Assembly (NCBI GenBank): GCA_027021185.1
Contig: JALUUU010000262.1
Span: forward strand, 1 to 21,601
Direction of reading: 5' to 3'
DNA from: an archaeon
GTDB lineage: Archaea; Hydrothermarchaeota; Hydrothermarchaeia; Hydrothermarchaeales; JALUUU01
DNA: 21,601 nucleotides
Shown here: piece by piece, positions 6,586 through 14,374 of the stretch
Position numbering within the stretch: position 1 is the first letter of the stretch
Layout: each line of letters begins with the position of its first letter
The notes under the pieces: generated by a model
Database searches by the model: none
What the model was told of the DNA's origin: nothing
What the model saw: only the letters and a program-made list of their open reading frames with translations
Program-made: the position numbers and the translations under genes

Positions 6586-7578
6586 GAGACTCGAAAGATC
6601 CAGTTCACAGGAAGATCCACATATCTCGTGTCCCTGCCCAAAGCATGGGTTAGGGCCCGGAAGCTGAAGGTGGGAGACCTGGTATACATCACTGAAAATC
6701 CTGATGGTACCCTGACCCTTTCATCCAGAGGCAAGAGACGGGACCCCAGGGTAGTGGTTTCCCTGGATGTTGATGATCTCGCCCCTGAGATGATTGAGCG
6801 GCGGATAATAGCCCATTACATCAGCGGATTCGATGTCTTAAACATAAAATCCAAAACCAGGATAACGTCGGATGTCAGGAGGGTTGTGGGGCAGATAATG
6901 CAGCGCATAATCGGCCCGGAGATCATAGAAGAGACGGCGGAGCACATCACCATCCAGGACCTCCTGGACATGACGGATCTGTCCCCTAAAAACGTGTTAA
7001 GGCGGATGTACTTAATGGGGGCCAGCATGTTCATCAACGCCATGGAGGCTGTGAAGGATGCAGAGGAAGAGTTAGCTAGGAGCGTAATAGACAGAGACGT
7101 GGACGTTGACAGGCTGTATCTCCTCCTATGCAGGCAGCTCACTGAAAGCGCCAGACAGCCTGGAGAGATCAAAATAGGCGTCCCTCCTGAGATAGGTCTG
7201 CAGTATCTCCTGGTGGCCAAGAGCTTCGAGAGAATAGCGGATCACTCCACAAGGATAGCTGAGGTGGCCCTGATGCAGGGGACGTCCATCGATGGCTCCC
7301 TGATGGAGGACATAACGGCGCTGAGCCATGAGACCTTTGAATGCCTTGAGAAGGCGAGCGAGGCCTTTTTCGCCCTCAGGGAAGACACCGCCAACCATGT
7401 CCTTGAGTACAGGAAGAGGATACGGAAGAGGTCCCGGCAGCTTTTCGGGGATGTGGGCGAGCCATCCTCCCAGGCATATGTTGTTTTTTCCATTATGGAC
7501 AGCCTCCTGAGGATCGCCGGATACTCGGCAGACATAGCTGAGGCGGCCATAAATCTCGCCGGTCGAGGGGAAGATTAA
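6583..7578 (+). CDS. phoU: AbrB-PhoU phosphate uptake regulator
   Basis: A 331-residue protein. Residues ~1-50 (METRKIQFTGRSTYLVSLPKAWV, then KVGDLVYI) form a SpoVT/AbrB swapped-hairpin DNA-binding domain. The rest is the archaeal PhoU helical region, with two bundles; the metal-binding style motifs include DRDVDVDRLYLLL and FERIADHSTRIAEV. This fusion is common in archaea and is taken to regulate phosphate uptake genes directly, unlike bacterial PhoU, which works through PhoR and the Pst complex. It is transcribed away from usp-pitA across a promoter with paired palindromes, so autoregulation together with control of pitA is likely. The ATG lies inside the second palindrome, and the transcript is probably leaderless. 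Confidence 0.9.
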   Translation: METRKIQFTGRSTYLVSLPKAWVRARKLKVGDLVYITENPDGTLTLSSRGKRRDPRVVVSLDVDDLAPEMIERRIIAHYISGFDVLNIKSKTRITSDVRRVVGQIMQRIIGPEIIEETAEHITIQDLLDMTDLSPKNVLRRMYLMGASMFINAMEAVKDAEEELARSVIDRDVDVDRLYLLLCRQLTESARQPGEIKIGVPPEIGLQYLLVAKSFERIADHSTRIAEVALMQGTSIDGSLMEDITALSHETFECLEKASEAFFALREDTANHVLEYRKRIRKRSRQLFGDVGEPSSQAYVVFSIMDSLLRIAGYSADIAEAAINLAGRGED

Positions 7579-7587
7579 AATATAAGG
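7577..7587 (+). promoter_or_regulatory. TATA box for the COG2509 gene
   Basis: AAATATAAGG immediately follows the phoU stop. Its centre is ~28 bp before the ATG at 7611, which predicts a leaderless or nearly leaderless transcript and fits the absence of a clear ribosome-binding site there. Confidence 0.55.
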
Positions 7588-7610
7588 AGATAGGGATTAA
7601 CTGCGGAAAG

Positions 7611-8990
7611 ATGAAGTACGATGTTGTCGTGATAGGTGGGGGGCCGGCCGGAATGTTCGCGGCCTATGAGCTCGCGACCAAGTCAGACATGAGGGTCCTC
7701 CTGGTGGAGATGGGGAAGGACGTGAAGCAGCGGGTCTGCCCCATGGAGAAGACAAACGTCTGCGTGATGTGCGACCCCTGCAACATCATGAGCGGAATCG
7801 GAGGGGCTGGTGGGCTGAGCGACGGCACCCTCAACCTGCGCCCTGATATAGGGGGGAATCTATACGAGTTCCTGAACGAGAAAGAGGCGTGGGAGCTTGT
7901 GAACTACGTGGACAGCATATACGTCGAGCACGGCGCCCCAAAAAAACTATACAAGGCAACAAGCAAGGAGGAAGAAGAGCTCTCCCGAAAGGCGGCCTCC
8001 GCGGGAATCCAGTTCATCCAGATACCCCAGCGCCATATAGGCAGCGACCACACCCCGGAGGTCATAAACTCCCTGGCTCAGGACCTCAGGAAAAAGGGCG
8101 TGGAGTTCCTGTTAAAGACGTCTGTTGTGGACATGCTCGACTCTGAGGTACTCCTCTCCAACGGCAGGAAAGTTAAAACCAAGTATATCCTCGTGGCTCC
8201 CGGGAGAAGCGGGGCTCCGTGGCTCGTGGAGCAGGCTAGAAAGCTCGGGCTGAAGATCCGCCACGGCCCCATAGATGTGGGGGTCAGGGTGGAGGTGCCG
8301 GGGATAGTGATGGCTCCAGTGTGCCGGATAAACAGAGACCCAAAGTTCCATATCATAACTAAAACCTATGACGATTTCATCAGAACCTTCTGCGTGAACC
8401 ACAGGGGCTACGTCGTTAAAGAAGTATACAAAGACTATGTGGGTGTTAACGGTCACTCTCTCAGGGGCTCCAGCTCCAACAACACCAACTTCGCCTTTTT
8501 AACGAAGATAGAGCTCACCGAGCCTATAGAGAACTCTACACTGTACGGGGAGACTATCGCCAAGACAGCCACAACCCTCGGTGGAGGAAACCCCCTGATT
8601 CAGCGCCTGGGCGACCTCAGAAGAGGCAGACGCTCTACGTGGAAGCGCATCAACAGGGGCCAGGTGACACCTACACTGACAAGCGTGACCCCAGGGGATA
8701 TATCCATGGCCCTGCCCCACAGGATAGTGACAAACATCCTTGAGGGTCTTGAAAGGCTCGATAAGGTGATACCGGGGGTGGCATCGGACTCAACCCTCCT
8801 CTATGCCCCGGAGATAAAGTTCTACGCCATGAGGGTGAAGGTAAACAGGACCATGGAGACTTCGAAGCCCAATCTGTTCGTTGCCGGAGACGGTGCCGGC
8901 GTGTCCAGAGGTATAATAATAGCCAGCGCCACAGGGATCCTAGCGGCGAGAGGAATAATGGACAAAGAGGGAATCGAATTTAAGAAGTAA
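7611..8990 (+). CDS. FAD-dependent dehydrogenase with a four-cysteine motif (COG2509)
   Basis: A 459-residue flavoprotein. YDVVVIGGGPAGMFAAYEL is the FAD-binding GxGxxG fold, and FVAGDGAGVSRGIIIASATG near the C-terminus is the second FAD contact. Between them, residues 43-57 read CPMEKTNVCVMCDPC (C43, C51, C54, C57), followed by NIMSGIGGAGGLSDG. This cysteine-rich stretch is a hallmark of the COG2509 uncharacterised dehydrogenase family as I know it and could hold an iron-sulfur cluster. The physiological reaction is not established. It has its own TATA box and ends convergent with the methionine aminopeptidase gene, sharing 11 bp. Confidence 0.87.
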   Translation: MKYDVVVIGGGPAGMFAAYELATKSDMRVLLVEMGKDVKQRVCPMEKTNVCVMCDPCNIMSGIGGAGGLSDGTLNLRPDIGGNLYEFLNEKEAWELVNYVDSIYVEHGAPKKLYKATSKEEEELSRKAASAGIQFIQIPQRHIGSDHTPEVINSLAQDLRKKGVEFLLKTSVVDMLDSEVLLSNGRKVKTKYILVAPGRSGAPWLVEQARKLGLKIRHGPIDVGVRVEVPGIVMAPVCRINRDPKFHIITKTYDDFIRTFCVNHRGYVVKEVYKDYVGVNGHSLRGSSSNNTNFAFLTKIELTEPIENSTLYGETIAKTATTLGGGNPLIQRLGDLRRGRRSTWKRINRGQVTPTLTSVTPGDISMALPHRIVTNILEGLERLDKVIPGVASDSTLLYAPEIKFYAMRVKVNRTMETSKPNLFVAGDGAGVSRGIIIASATGILAARGIMDKEGIEFKK

Positions 8991-9876
8991 TAATCTCGCA
9001 CCCGTCTTTTTTCACGATCACGGTATGCTCCGCCTGGGCGACGAGGCCTCTTTCTTTTTCCTTGAGGATGTGGTAAGCGTGGAGGGCCTTGCTGTATACG
9101 AGCTGCCTCAGGGCCTGGTTCAGCTTGAACTTCGGCACTAGGTTGGCTACCCAGCGCTCCGCAAAAGGTAGGGGTCCGTAGTTTTCCTTGGCATGCCTGA
9201 GGATCACCCTGGCCTCTCTCATCCTCAGGGGCCTGTCCCTGAGATACCTGAATATTATGGCGTTGGGGTCATCTATGACCTTCCCCAGTCCGTTGGTTGC
9301 GAAGGGCTCCAGGGCGAAGACCTCCCCCTCCCTGAACTCATTGCCGTGCCGGGTCTTAACGTTGGGCACCAGCACCCCTGCGTGGAGATTGTACCGTCCA
9401 AGCTTGTGCCCCGTGAGATTGCTGATGGGGGTGAAGCCGTGGCCGGTGATGACCTCCTCTATGCGCTCCCCCACCTGGTTGGTGAGCACCCCAGGCCTTA
9501 TCATGTCTATGGCCTCGGCCAGGGCCTCCTCCGCTGCCTTTATGAGCTTTTTGTTCTCCCCGCCGCCGCCATCCACTGAGATCGTCCTGGCTATATCAGC
9601 GATATATCCGTCCAGGTGAACCCCTACGTCCAGCTTCACCAGGTCACCCTTCTCGAACACCTTCGAGTCCCAGGCCTGAGGGGAGTAGTGGGCCGCCACC
9701 TCGTTCACGGAGATGTTGCAGGGAAAGGCCGGCCGGGCATCGGCTTCGGCTATTTTCTCTTCCACACGCTCCGCGACCTCCAGAAGCTTCTTTCCCGGCT
9801 TTATCATCTTCAAGCCAGCTTTCATAACCTCCCTCGCGATTTCTCCGGACTCCCTGTATACCTTCAGGTCGCTCAT
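8980..9876 (-). CDS. map: Methionine aminopeptidase, type II
   Basis: A 298-residue enzyme, the usual length for archaeal MetAP2, which removes the initiator methionine from nascent proteins. All metal ligands of the pita-bread fold are visible: D83 (KLDVGVHLDGY), D94 (IADIARTISVD), H157 (GHKLGRYNLH), E190 (ALEPFATNG) and E283 (EHTVIV). H63 (AAHYSPQ) is the substrate-positioning His. The ~60-residue helical insert between H157 and E283 marks it as type II. The ATG overlaps the sua5 stop (ATGA). It is the last gene of the polB-HAD-sua5-map transcription unit. Confidence 0.96.
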   Translation of the reverse strand: MSDLKVYRESGEIAREVMKAGLKMIKPGKKLLEVAERVEEKIAEADARPAFPCNISVNEVAAHYSPQAWDSKVFEKGDLVKLDVGVHLDGYIADIARTISVDGGGGENKKLIKAAEEALAEAIDMIRPGVLTNQVGERIEEVITGHGFTPISNLTGHKLGRYNLHAGVLVPNVKTRHGNEFREGEVFALEPFATNGLGKVIDDPNAIIFRYLRDRPLRMREARVILRHAKENYGPLPFAERWVANLVPKFKLNQALRQLVYSKALHAYHILKEKERGLVAQAEHTVIVKKDGCEIITS

Positions 9877-10481
9877 TTCAGTGCCTCAAGGATTTCCTTT
9901 TTACTTATCTTCCCCTCTCTTATAACCCTTAGGCCGTCATCGAAGCCCACTATGGTCGACGGCACTCTTTCACCTAGGACACCCTGGTCCAGGGCCACCT
10001 CCGCCCCGAGACCCTCGGGCACCTCTTCGACGCTCACGGGAGGAGGGTCTCCGGAGAAGTTTGCGCTGGTTGTCACCACGGGTTTCCCGAAGAGTTCTAT
10101 TAGCTCCAGGGCGGCGTCGTTGGCTGGGATCCTAACCGCCACGTTATCGAGGCCTGAGGTGAGGACGGGGGGGAGGTCTTTTTTTTCCAGGATAAGAGTC
10201 AAGGGGCCCGGGAGATATTTCTCGGCCAAGACCCTGGCCTCCTCATGCAGGTGGGCGTATCTTTTCAGCATCCTCATGTCCGCCACCGCTATAGGCAGGG
10301 GCATGTCCAGGGGACGCTTCTTAGCCCTGAAAACCTTTCTAACAACTCTCTCGCTCGTGGCGTCCCCCCCGAGGGCATACAGGGTGTCGGTTGGATAGAC
10401 CACGAGGCCGCCCTTCTTAAGCACCTCCACGGCGGCTTCCAGGCCTCCACGATAATCCCGTCGAAGATCAAGGATCCTCAA
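9873..10481 (-). CDS. sua5: L-threonylcarbamoyladenylate synthase (Sua5/YrdC family)
   Basis: A 202-residue YrdC-domain protein that makes threonylcarbamoyl-AMP from threonine, bicarbonate and ATP for the t6A37 modification of ANN-decoding tRNAs. Motifs seen are YPTDTLYALGGDA, the KKRPLDMPLPI basic loop, PGPLTLIL, VAVRIP, TSANFSGDPP and STIV. It lacks the C-terminal Sua5 domain, so it is the short YrdC-like form. The start is TTG (10481), overlapping the HAD stop as TTGA, with GGAGGG about 6 nt upstream. The downstream partner that transfers the group (Kae1/KEOPS) is not in this window. Confidence 0.93.
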   Translation of the reverse strand: MRILDLRRDYRGGLEAAVEVLKKGGLVVYPTDTLYALGGDATSERVVRKVFRAKKRPLDMPLPIAVADMRMLKRYAHLHEEARVLAEKYLPGPLTLILEKKDLPPVLTSGLDNVAVRIPANDAALELIELFGKPVVTTSANFSGDPPPVSVEEVPEGLGAEVALDQGVLGERVPSTIVGFDDGLRVIREGKISKKEILEALK

Positions 10482-11170
10482 CCAAGTCCCTCCAGGAGTG
10501 GTGGGAGCTCACATAGAGAGCATATCTCATATTTGGGGGTGTCCTCTCTCCCTGTTGGCTCCTGCTCTCTGCGGGTCTTCATAAGGACGGTGGTCATTCC
10601 CGCCCTGTTCCCTCCGAGGATGTCGGTGTCCAGCCTGTCGCCCACCATCACGCACTCCTCCGGCTTCAGACCCACCTCTTCCATGGCGTATTCGAAGATC
10701 CTTGTATGGGGTTTGCTGTAGCCCAGCTCCTCCGAGGTGGCCACGACGTCGAAGAAGTGATGTATCCCCAGGCCCACGAGTTTCTCCCACTGCTTCACCG
10801 CCAGGCCGTTGGATATCACCCCAAGCATATGCTTCTTCTTGAGCTTTATAAGGGTTGGAACAGTGCCCGGATAGGGCCGCAGATACCCTGCCTTGGTGCG
10901 CTCATATGCAACAACGCCGGACGCTATTATTCTCGGGTTCCACTTTACTCCATAGTCCTTCAGCAGCTCGTCGTAATGTCTCTGGTAGTTGCTTCCGTAT
11001 TTCCCGATTATGGCGTTGAGCCTGGAATAGAGCTCTTTCTCCCCGGCCACGTTCAGCCCCGCGTCGATCATGGCCTTGATGGAGTTCTCCCTGGCCATCC
11101 TCGCAAGCTTCGTGCTGTCGTAAAGGGTGTCGTCTATGTCGAAGAAAACACCTCTGATCAGTTGAACCAC
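10478..11170 (-). CDS. HAD superfamily hydrolase (subfamily IA)
   Basis: A 230-residue haloacid dehalogenase-type phosphatase. Motif I is FFDIDDTLYDS, with nucleophile D11 and acid D13; motif II is GVISNG; the motif III lysine is in YSKPHTRIFEYA; motif IV is VMVGDRLDTDILGG. The length and the cap between motifs I and II match the archaeal TIGR02253-like group; the substrate is unknown, small phosphorylated metabolites being typical. The only suitable start is GTG 11170, which overlaps the end of polB by 13 bp. The downstream overlap with sua5 (TTGA) indicates one operon. Confidence 0.88.
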   Translation of the reverse strand: MVQLIRGVFFDIDDTLYDSTKLARMARENSIKAMIDAGLNVAGEKELYSRLNAIIGKYGSNYQRHYDELLKDYGVKWNPRIIASGVVAYERTKAGYLRPYPGTVPTLIKLKKKHMLGVISNGLAVKQWEKLVGLGIHHFFDVVATSEELGYSKPHTRIFEYAMEEVGLKPEECVMVGDRLDTDILGGNRAGMTTVLMKTRREQEPTGREDTPKYEICSLCELPPLLEGLG

Positions 11171-13524
11171 CTCTTAAGGCTCTCCTGTCTCATCCCCTCC
11201 TTGAGATAGTCCTTGGAGTATCCTATTGACTCGATTATGCGAAGAACGGCGGGCAGTATCTGGTTATCAATGTAGTAGTTGGGATCGTAGTCCTCTATGG
11301 AGACCATCTCCACGGGCACGGCTCTATAGGATATCTTCTCCCTGCCCTTGGTTATCACGTATCCGATTATCATTCCGGGGGTTACCTTCCTGCCCATCTT
11401 CTGCAGCTTCTTTGCAGCCTCTACGTGGGGCTCAATGTTTTTGTAGCTTTTTATGCTCTTGGTGAGCTGTGTGTATATCGTCAGGTCCTCCAGGGAGACC
11501 CTTCTCTCCTTTATCGCCTCAACGGTCTTCCTCACCAAGCTGGCGGCCTTCTCGGGATCGGCGTCCATCAGCAGGGCTCTGAGGACATTCTCTTGGGTCT
11601 TCTTTGCTATGGGAGCCCAGTCTCGCCGCACAAACTCCAGCCCCTTCACCGTTATCTTGCCCTTGTCGTCTATCAATGCGTACCTCTTCTTGGTCACGAA
11701 AATCGCTCTCGTGTAGAACCCTTCATACTCCAGCTCTATCATTCCGGGTAAGGAAGCGTTAACGTGCTCAAGGAACGCGGTTATCTTCTTCTTCTCTTCC
11801 CGGGGCACGACGACGAACAGTGAGTCAGTGTCTCCGTAGACAACCTCCAGGCCGAAGTCCTCCTCTGCTATCTTCATCACCTTCTGGATGTACATCCTGG
11901 CATAGGCAGCCACGCTCTCAGCACACTCCCTGCGATACCACCTAGCCCTCGGATAGCCCATGTACCCGTAAAAGCTGTTGGCCAGGAGCTTCAGGGCCCT
12001 CTGCTGGGCATCGAGAAGGGCCCTCTCTCCTCTTCCCCTCGCCTTCTTCATCTTTCTCTTTATCTCCGCCCGTCTTTTAATAAGGCCCTGGAGGATCTGA
12101 GGAATAAAACCCCGCTTCTTCTTTGAGAAGCGGTAGCCCACCCCCGGGGCCTCATCCCCCTCCTCTTCCTCGCCAACGAGGGTGGATGGGTCTATGTTGT
12201 GGGTTACTATGACGCTGGGATACAGACTGCGGAAATCAAAGACCGCCACGTTCTCCACGATCCCCTTCTTCGGCTCCTTGACGTATCCCCCCAGGTAGGT
12301 CTCCATCATCCTCCTGGTGTACTCCGCCCCTGCGGGGCGGTTAGGGATCAGCTCCCCGCTCCTAGACGCCTCCTTCATCAGCAGCCACTCTACCAGCTGC
12401 CCGGCGGTCATCCTCGAGACGTCGAAAAGAGGCTGCTGCACTATCCTGGTGAGCTCGTACTGGAGGGGCAGGAATTTCTCTCCCAGCCTCAAAGTGGTCT
12501 CAGCGTCCTCCATGGAATAGGTGAGAAGCCTCTCCAGCTTCTCCCCTCTGGCGTCCCAGTACTCCCACAGCTCACCCCCAGGGATTTTCTCCTTCTCCTC
12601 CCCCAGGAGCTCCCTGACCACATTTTCAAGGACATAGCTGCTCAGCTTCACAGAGCGGCGTATAATGTGGTAGAGATCAAGGTGGGGCCTCCCTCTTATC
12701 CTGGCCTCCTTCAGGCCACGGCGCCCCTTCATCTCCAGCTTTGCCTCCGCCCTTCCCAGAGCAAGCTCCATCTTCAGCTCCTTCAGCCTGTCCCTCAGGT
12801 AGGGGAAGTCAAAGTTGTCGCTGTTGTAGCCGATGATGATGTCGAAATCCTCCTCCTTAACGATCTCGCAGAACCTCCTCAGGGTCTCCTTCTCATTTCT
12901 AAGGACCTCAGCAAAGTCGATGTCCCCATCTGGGCTCCTCCAGGTGAGGACCTTCCGCAGTCCCGTGTTAGAGGCCAGGCTGACCATAATTATGGGGTCT
13001 GTCTTAGGTCTCGGCGCTCCGCGGGGGTTGTACACCTCAGTGTCGAAGGCCAGGACTTTCATCTCCGGGGGCGCAGCCTCCATGGACCGAAAGCCTCTAA
13101 CCCTCATCTCCCCATCCACCTGCTCCCCCTCCACCTCCACCCATGTAAGGGGCCTCAGGTCCTTATCGATGAGGTAGCGCCTCACAAACAGAATGTCGTG
13201 CTCGTATATCGCCTCCACGCCCTCGAGGCTTTTAATGACCTCCCTGAGCTTAGGCACGTCCTGGGGATGGGCCACGGTAACCCGGAGAACCCTCTTCTTG
13301 TCGCCGAAAAAACCCTTTTCCTCCTCTCTAATGTCAACTACCCTCTCGAGCTCCCTCAGCCTCTTCTTCAGCTTCCCAGCATCGCCCCTGTAGGAGACAT
13401 AGAAATACGGCGTGAAGGAGTGGTCGGAGGCCACGAAGAACCCACCATCCCCCTTAAAGAAGAGCTTTAGAACAGCCCTTCCCTCCACAGTCTCGTAGTC
13501 AATGTCCAGCAAAAAACCCTTCAT
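11158..13524 (-). CDS. polB: Family B DNA polymerase
   Basis: A 788-residue euryarchaeal-type replicative polymerase, no intein, close in layout to the Pyrococcus enzyme. Proofreading motifs are intact: ExoI FDTEVY (D161, E163), ExoII YNSDNFDFPYL (~233-243) and ExoIII YSMEDA (336-341). Polymerase motifs are A DFRSLYPSVI (D430), B KLLANSFYGYMG and C YGDTDS (563-568), plus TKKRYALID. The N-terminal FTPYFYV and HDILFVRRYLID segments align with the template-uracil read-ahead pocket of Pyrococcus polymerase, so uracil stalling is expected. The last residues, QESLKRWFN, fit a PIP-box for PCNA. A TATA element centred ~28 bp before the ATG predicts a leaderless transcript that continues into HAD-sua5-map. 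Confidence 0.97.
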   Translation of the reverse strand: MKGFLLDIDYETVEGRAVLKLFFKGDGGFFVASDHSFTPYFYVSYRGDAGKLKKRLRELERVVDIREEEKGFFGDKKRVLRVTVAHPQDVPKLREVIKSLEGVEAIYEHDILFVRRYLIDKDLRPLTWVEVEGEQVDGEMRVRGFRSMEAAPPEMKVLAFDTEVYNPRGAPRPKTDPIIMVSLASNTGLRKVLTWRSPDGDIDFAEVLRNEKETLRRFCEIVKEEDFDIIIGYNSDNFDFPYLRDRLKELKMELALGRAEAKLEMKGRRGLKEARIRGRPHLDLYHIIRRSVKLSSYVLENVVRELLGEEKEKIPGGELWEYWDARGEKLERLLTYSMEDAETTLRLGEKFLPLQYELTRIVQQPLFDVSRMTAGQLVEWLLMKEASRSGELIPNRPAGAEYTRRMMETYLGGYVKEPKKGIVENVAVFDFRSLYPSVIVTHNIDPSTLVGEEEEGDEAPGVGYRFSKKKRGFIPQILQGLIKRRAEIKRKMKKARGRGERALLDAQQRALKLLANSFYGYMGYPRARWYRRECAESVAAYARMYIQKVMKIAEEDFGLEVVYGDTDSLFVVVPREEKKKITAFLEHVNASLPGMIELEYEGFYTRAIFVTKKRYALIDDKGKITVKGLEFVRRDWAPIAKKTQENVLRALLMDADPEKAASLVRKTVEAIKERRVSLEDLTIYTQLTKSIKSYKNIEPHVEAAKKLQKMGRKVTPGMIIGYVITKGREKISYRAVPVEMVSIEDYDPNYYIDNQILPAVLRIIESIGYSKDYLKEGMRQESLKRWFN

Positions 13525-13548
13525 TTCTTAGAGAATATGTTTTCCGGG

Positions 13549-13557
13549 GTATAAAAG
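13549..13557. promoter_or_regulatory. Shared TATA element between polB and cooC
   Basis: GTATAAAAG lies in the 73-bp divergent spacer. On the plus strand it would place a start near 13579, ~19 nt before the cooC ATG. Read on the minus strand as CTTTTATAC it would place a start near 13526, making polB leaderless. No other good TATA element is present in the spacer. Confidence 0.5.
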
Positions 13558-13597
13558 ATTTACACATGTTAACCTCATCCGCCCCCAGTACCTGGAC

Positions 13598-14356
13598 ATG
13601 GCTAGAATAATTGGATTTGCAGGAAAGGGCGGGACTGGAAAGACCACCTTAGGTGCGCTGTTTCTGAAGGCGTTGATAGACGAAGGGAAAGGCAGCATCC
13701 TCGTCATTGACTCAGACCCAAACGAGTGCCTTCCCAGCGTGCTGGGGGTTGAGGACTACCTCAGGATCTCGGATGTCTTGAAGAGATACGAGGGAAAAAC
13801 CATGAATCCCCTTACCTTTGCCCAGGACTTCAAAACCATGCTCCTCCAGAATGAGCAGGAAGACTTCGACATATTAGTGATGGGCAGGGGGGAGAGCGAG
13901 GGCTGCTACTGCCTTATAAACCATCTCCTGAAGAGCAGCTTCGAGGAAAGCGTCCTCGGAGGGGAGTACTCCTACGACTACATACTCATGGACTGTGAGG
14001 CAGGTCTGGAGCATATCTCCAGGAAAACCTCCACCTCCATAGATGACCTGGTCATCGTCACCGACCCGTCGAAGATGGGCATAGACACCATTAAACGGGT
14101 GAAAGAGGTTTCTGACGAGGTTAAGAGCGAGGTTAAGGCATACTACGTGGTGGGCAACAGAGTGGGAAGCAAGAAAGTGGAGGAGAAGATCTCGAAGGTG
14201 GCCGAGAGCCTCGGCATGAAGTATCTGGGCAGCATCCCCTACGACCCGATCATCGAGGAATACAACTTCGATGAGAGAACCCTGCTGGATATCCCCAAAG
14301 ACTCCATAGCTTACCTCAAAGCCAAGGAAATGCTGGCAGAGATCCTGGAGGAGTGA
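13598..14356 (+). CDS. cooC: CooC-like nickel-insertion ATPase
   Basis: A 252-residue MinD/SIMIBI-class P-loop ATPase. The deviant Walker A GKGGTGKTT (residues 9-17, signature K10), the DSDPN switch after the second strand and the DCEAGLEHISR motif match CooC, which loads nickel into carbon monoxide dehydrogenase. The CYC motif (C103, C105) in GRGESEGCYC is the metal-binding pair of the CooC dimer. Several paralogues serve different nickel enzymes, so the client could be CODH/acetyl-CoA synthase or another enzyme; no client gene is in this window. It stands alone on the plus strand, between polB and ilvC, and its stop is one base from the ilvC stop. Confidence 0.9.
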   Translation: MARIIGFAGKGGTGKTTLGALFLKALIDEGKGSILVIDSDPNECLPSVLGVEDYLRISDVLKRYEGKTMNPLTFAQDFKTMLLQNEQEDFDILVMGRGESEGCYCLINHLLKSSFEESVLGGEYSYDYILMDCEAGLEHISRKTSTSIDDLVIVTDPSKMGIDTIKRVKEVSDEVKSEVKAYYVVGNRVGSKKVEEKISKVAESLGMKYLGSIPYDPIIEEYNFDERTLLDIPKDSIAYLKAKEMLAEILEE

Positions 14357-14357
14357 C

Positions 14358-14374
14358 TTACTTCTTCTTTTTGA
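14358..14374 (+). terminator. Possible T-rich terminator of cooC
   Basis: Just after the cooC stop the plus strand reads TTACTTCTTCTTTTTGA. T-runs commonly end archaeal transcripts. The same bases encode the lysine tail (KKKK) of ilvC on the other strand, so the tract may simply be coding. This is a weak call. Confidence 0.25.

Noticed and set aside
12199..13470. 423-codon open frame on the plus strand opposite polB
   Set aside because: It is the antisense shadow of a complete polymerase with all exonuclease and polymerase motifs; the translation is rich in Pro, Leu and His with no recognisable domain, as GC-rich antisense frames are.
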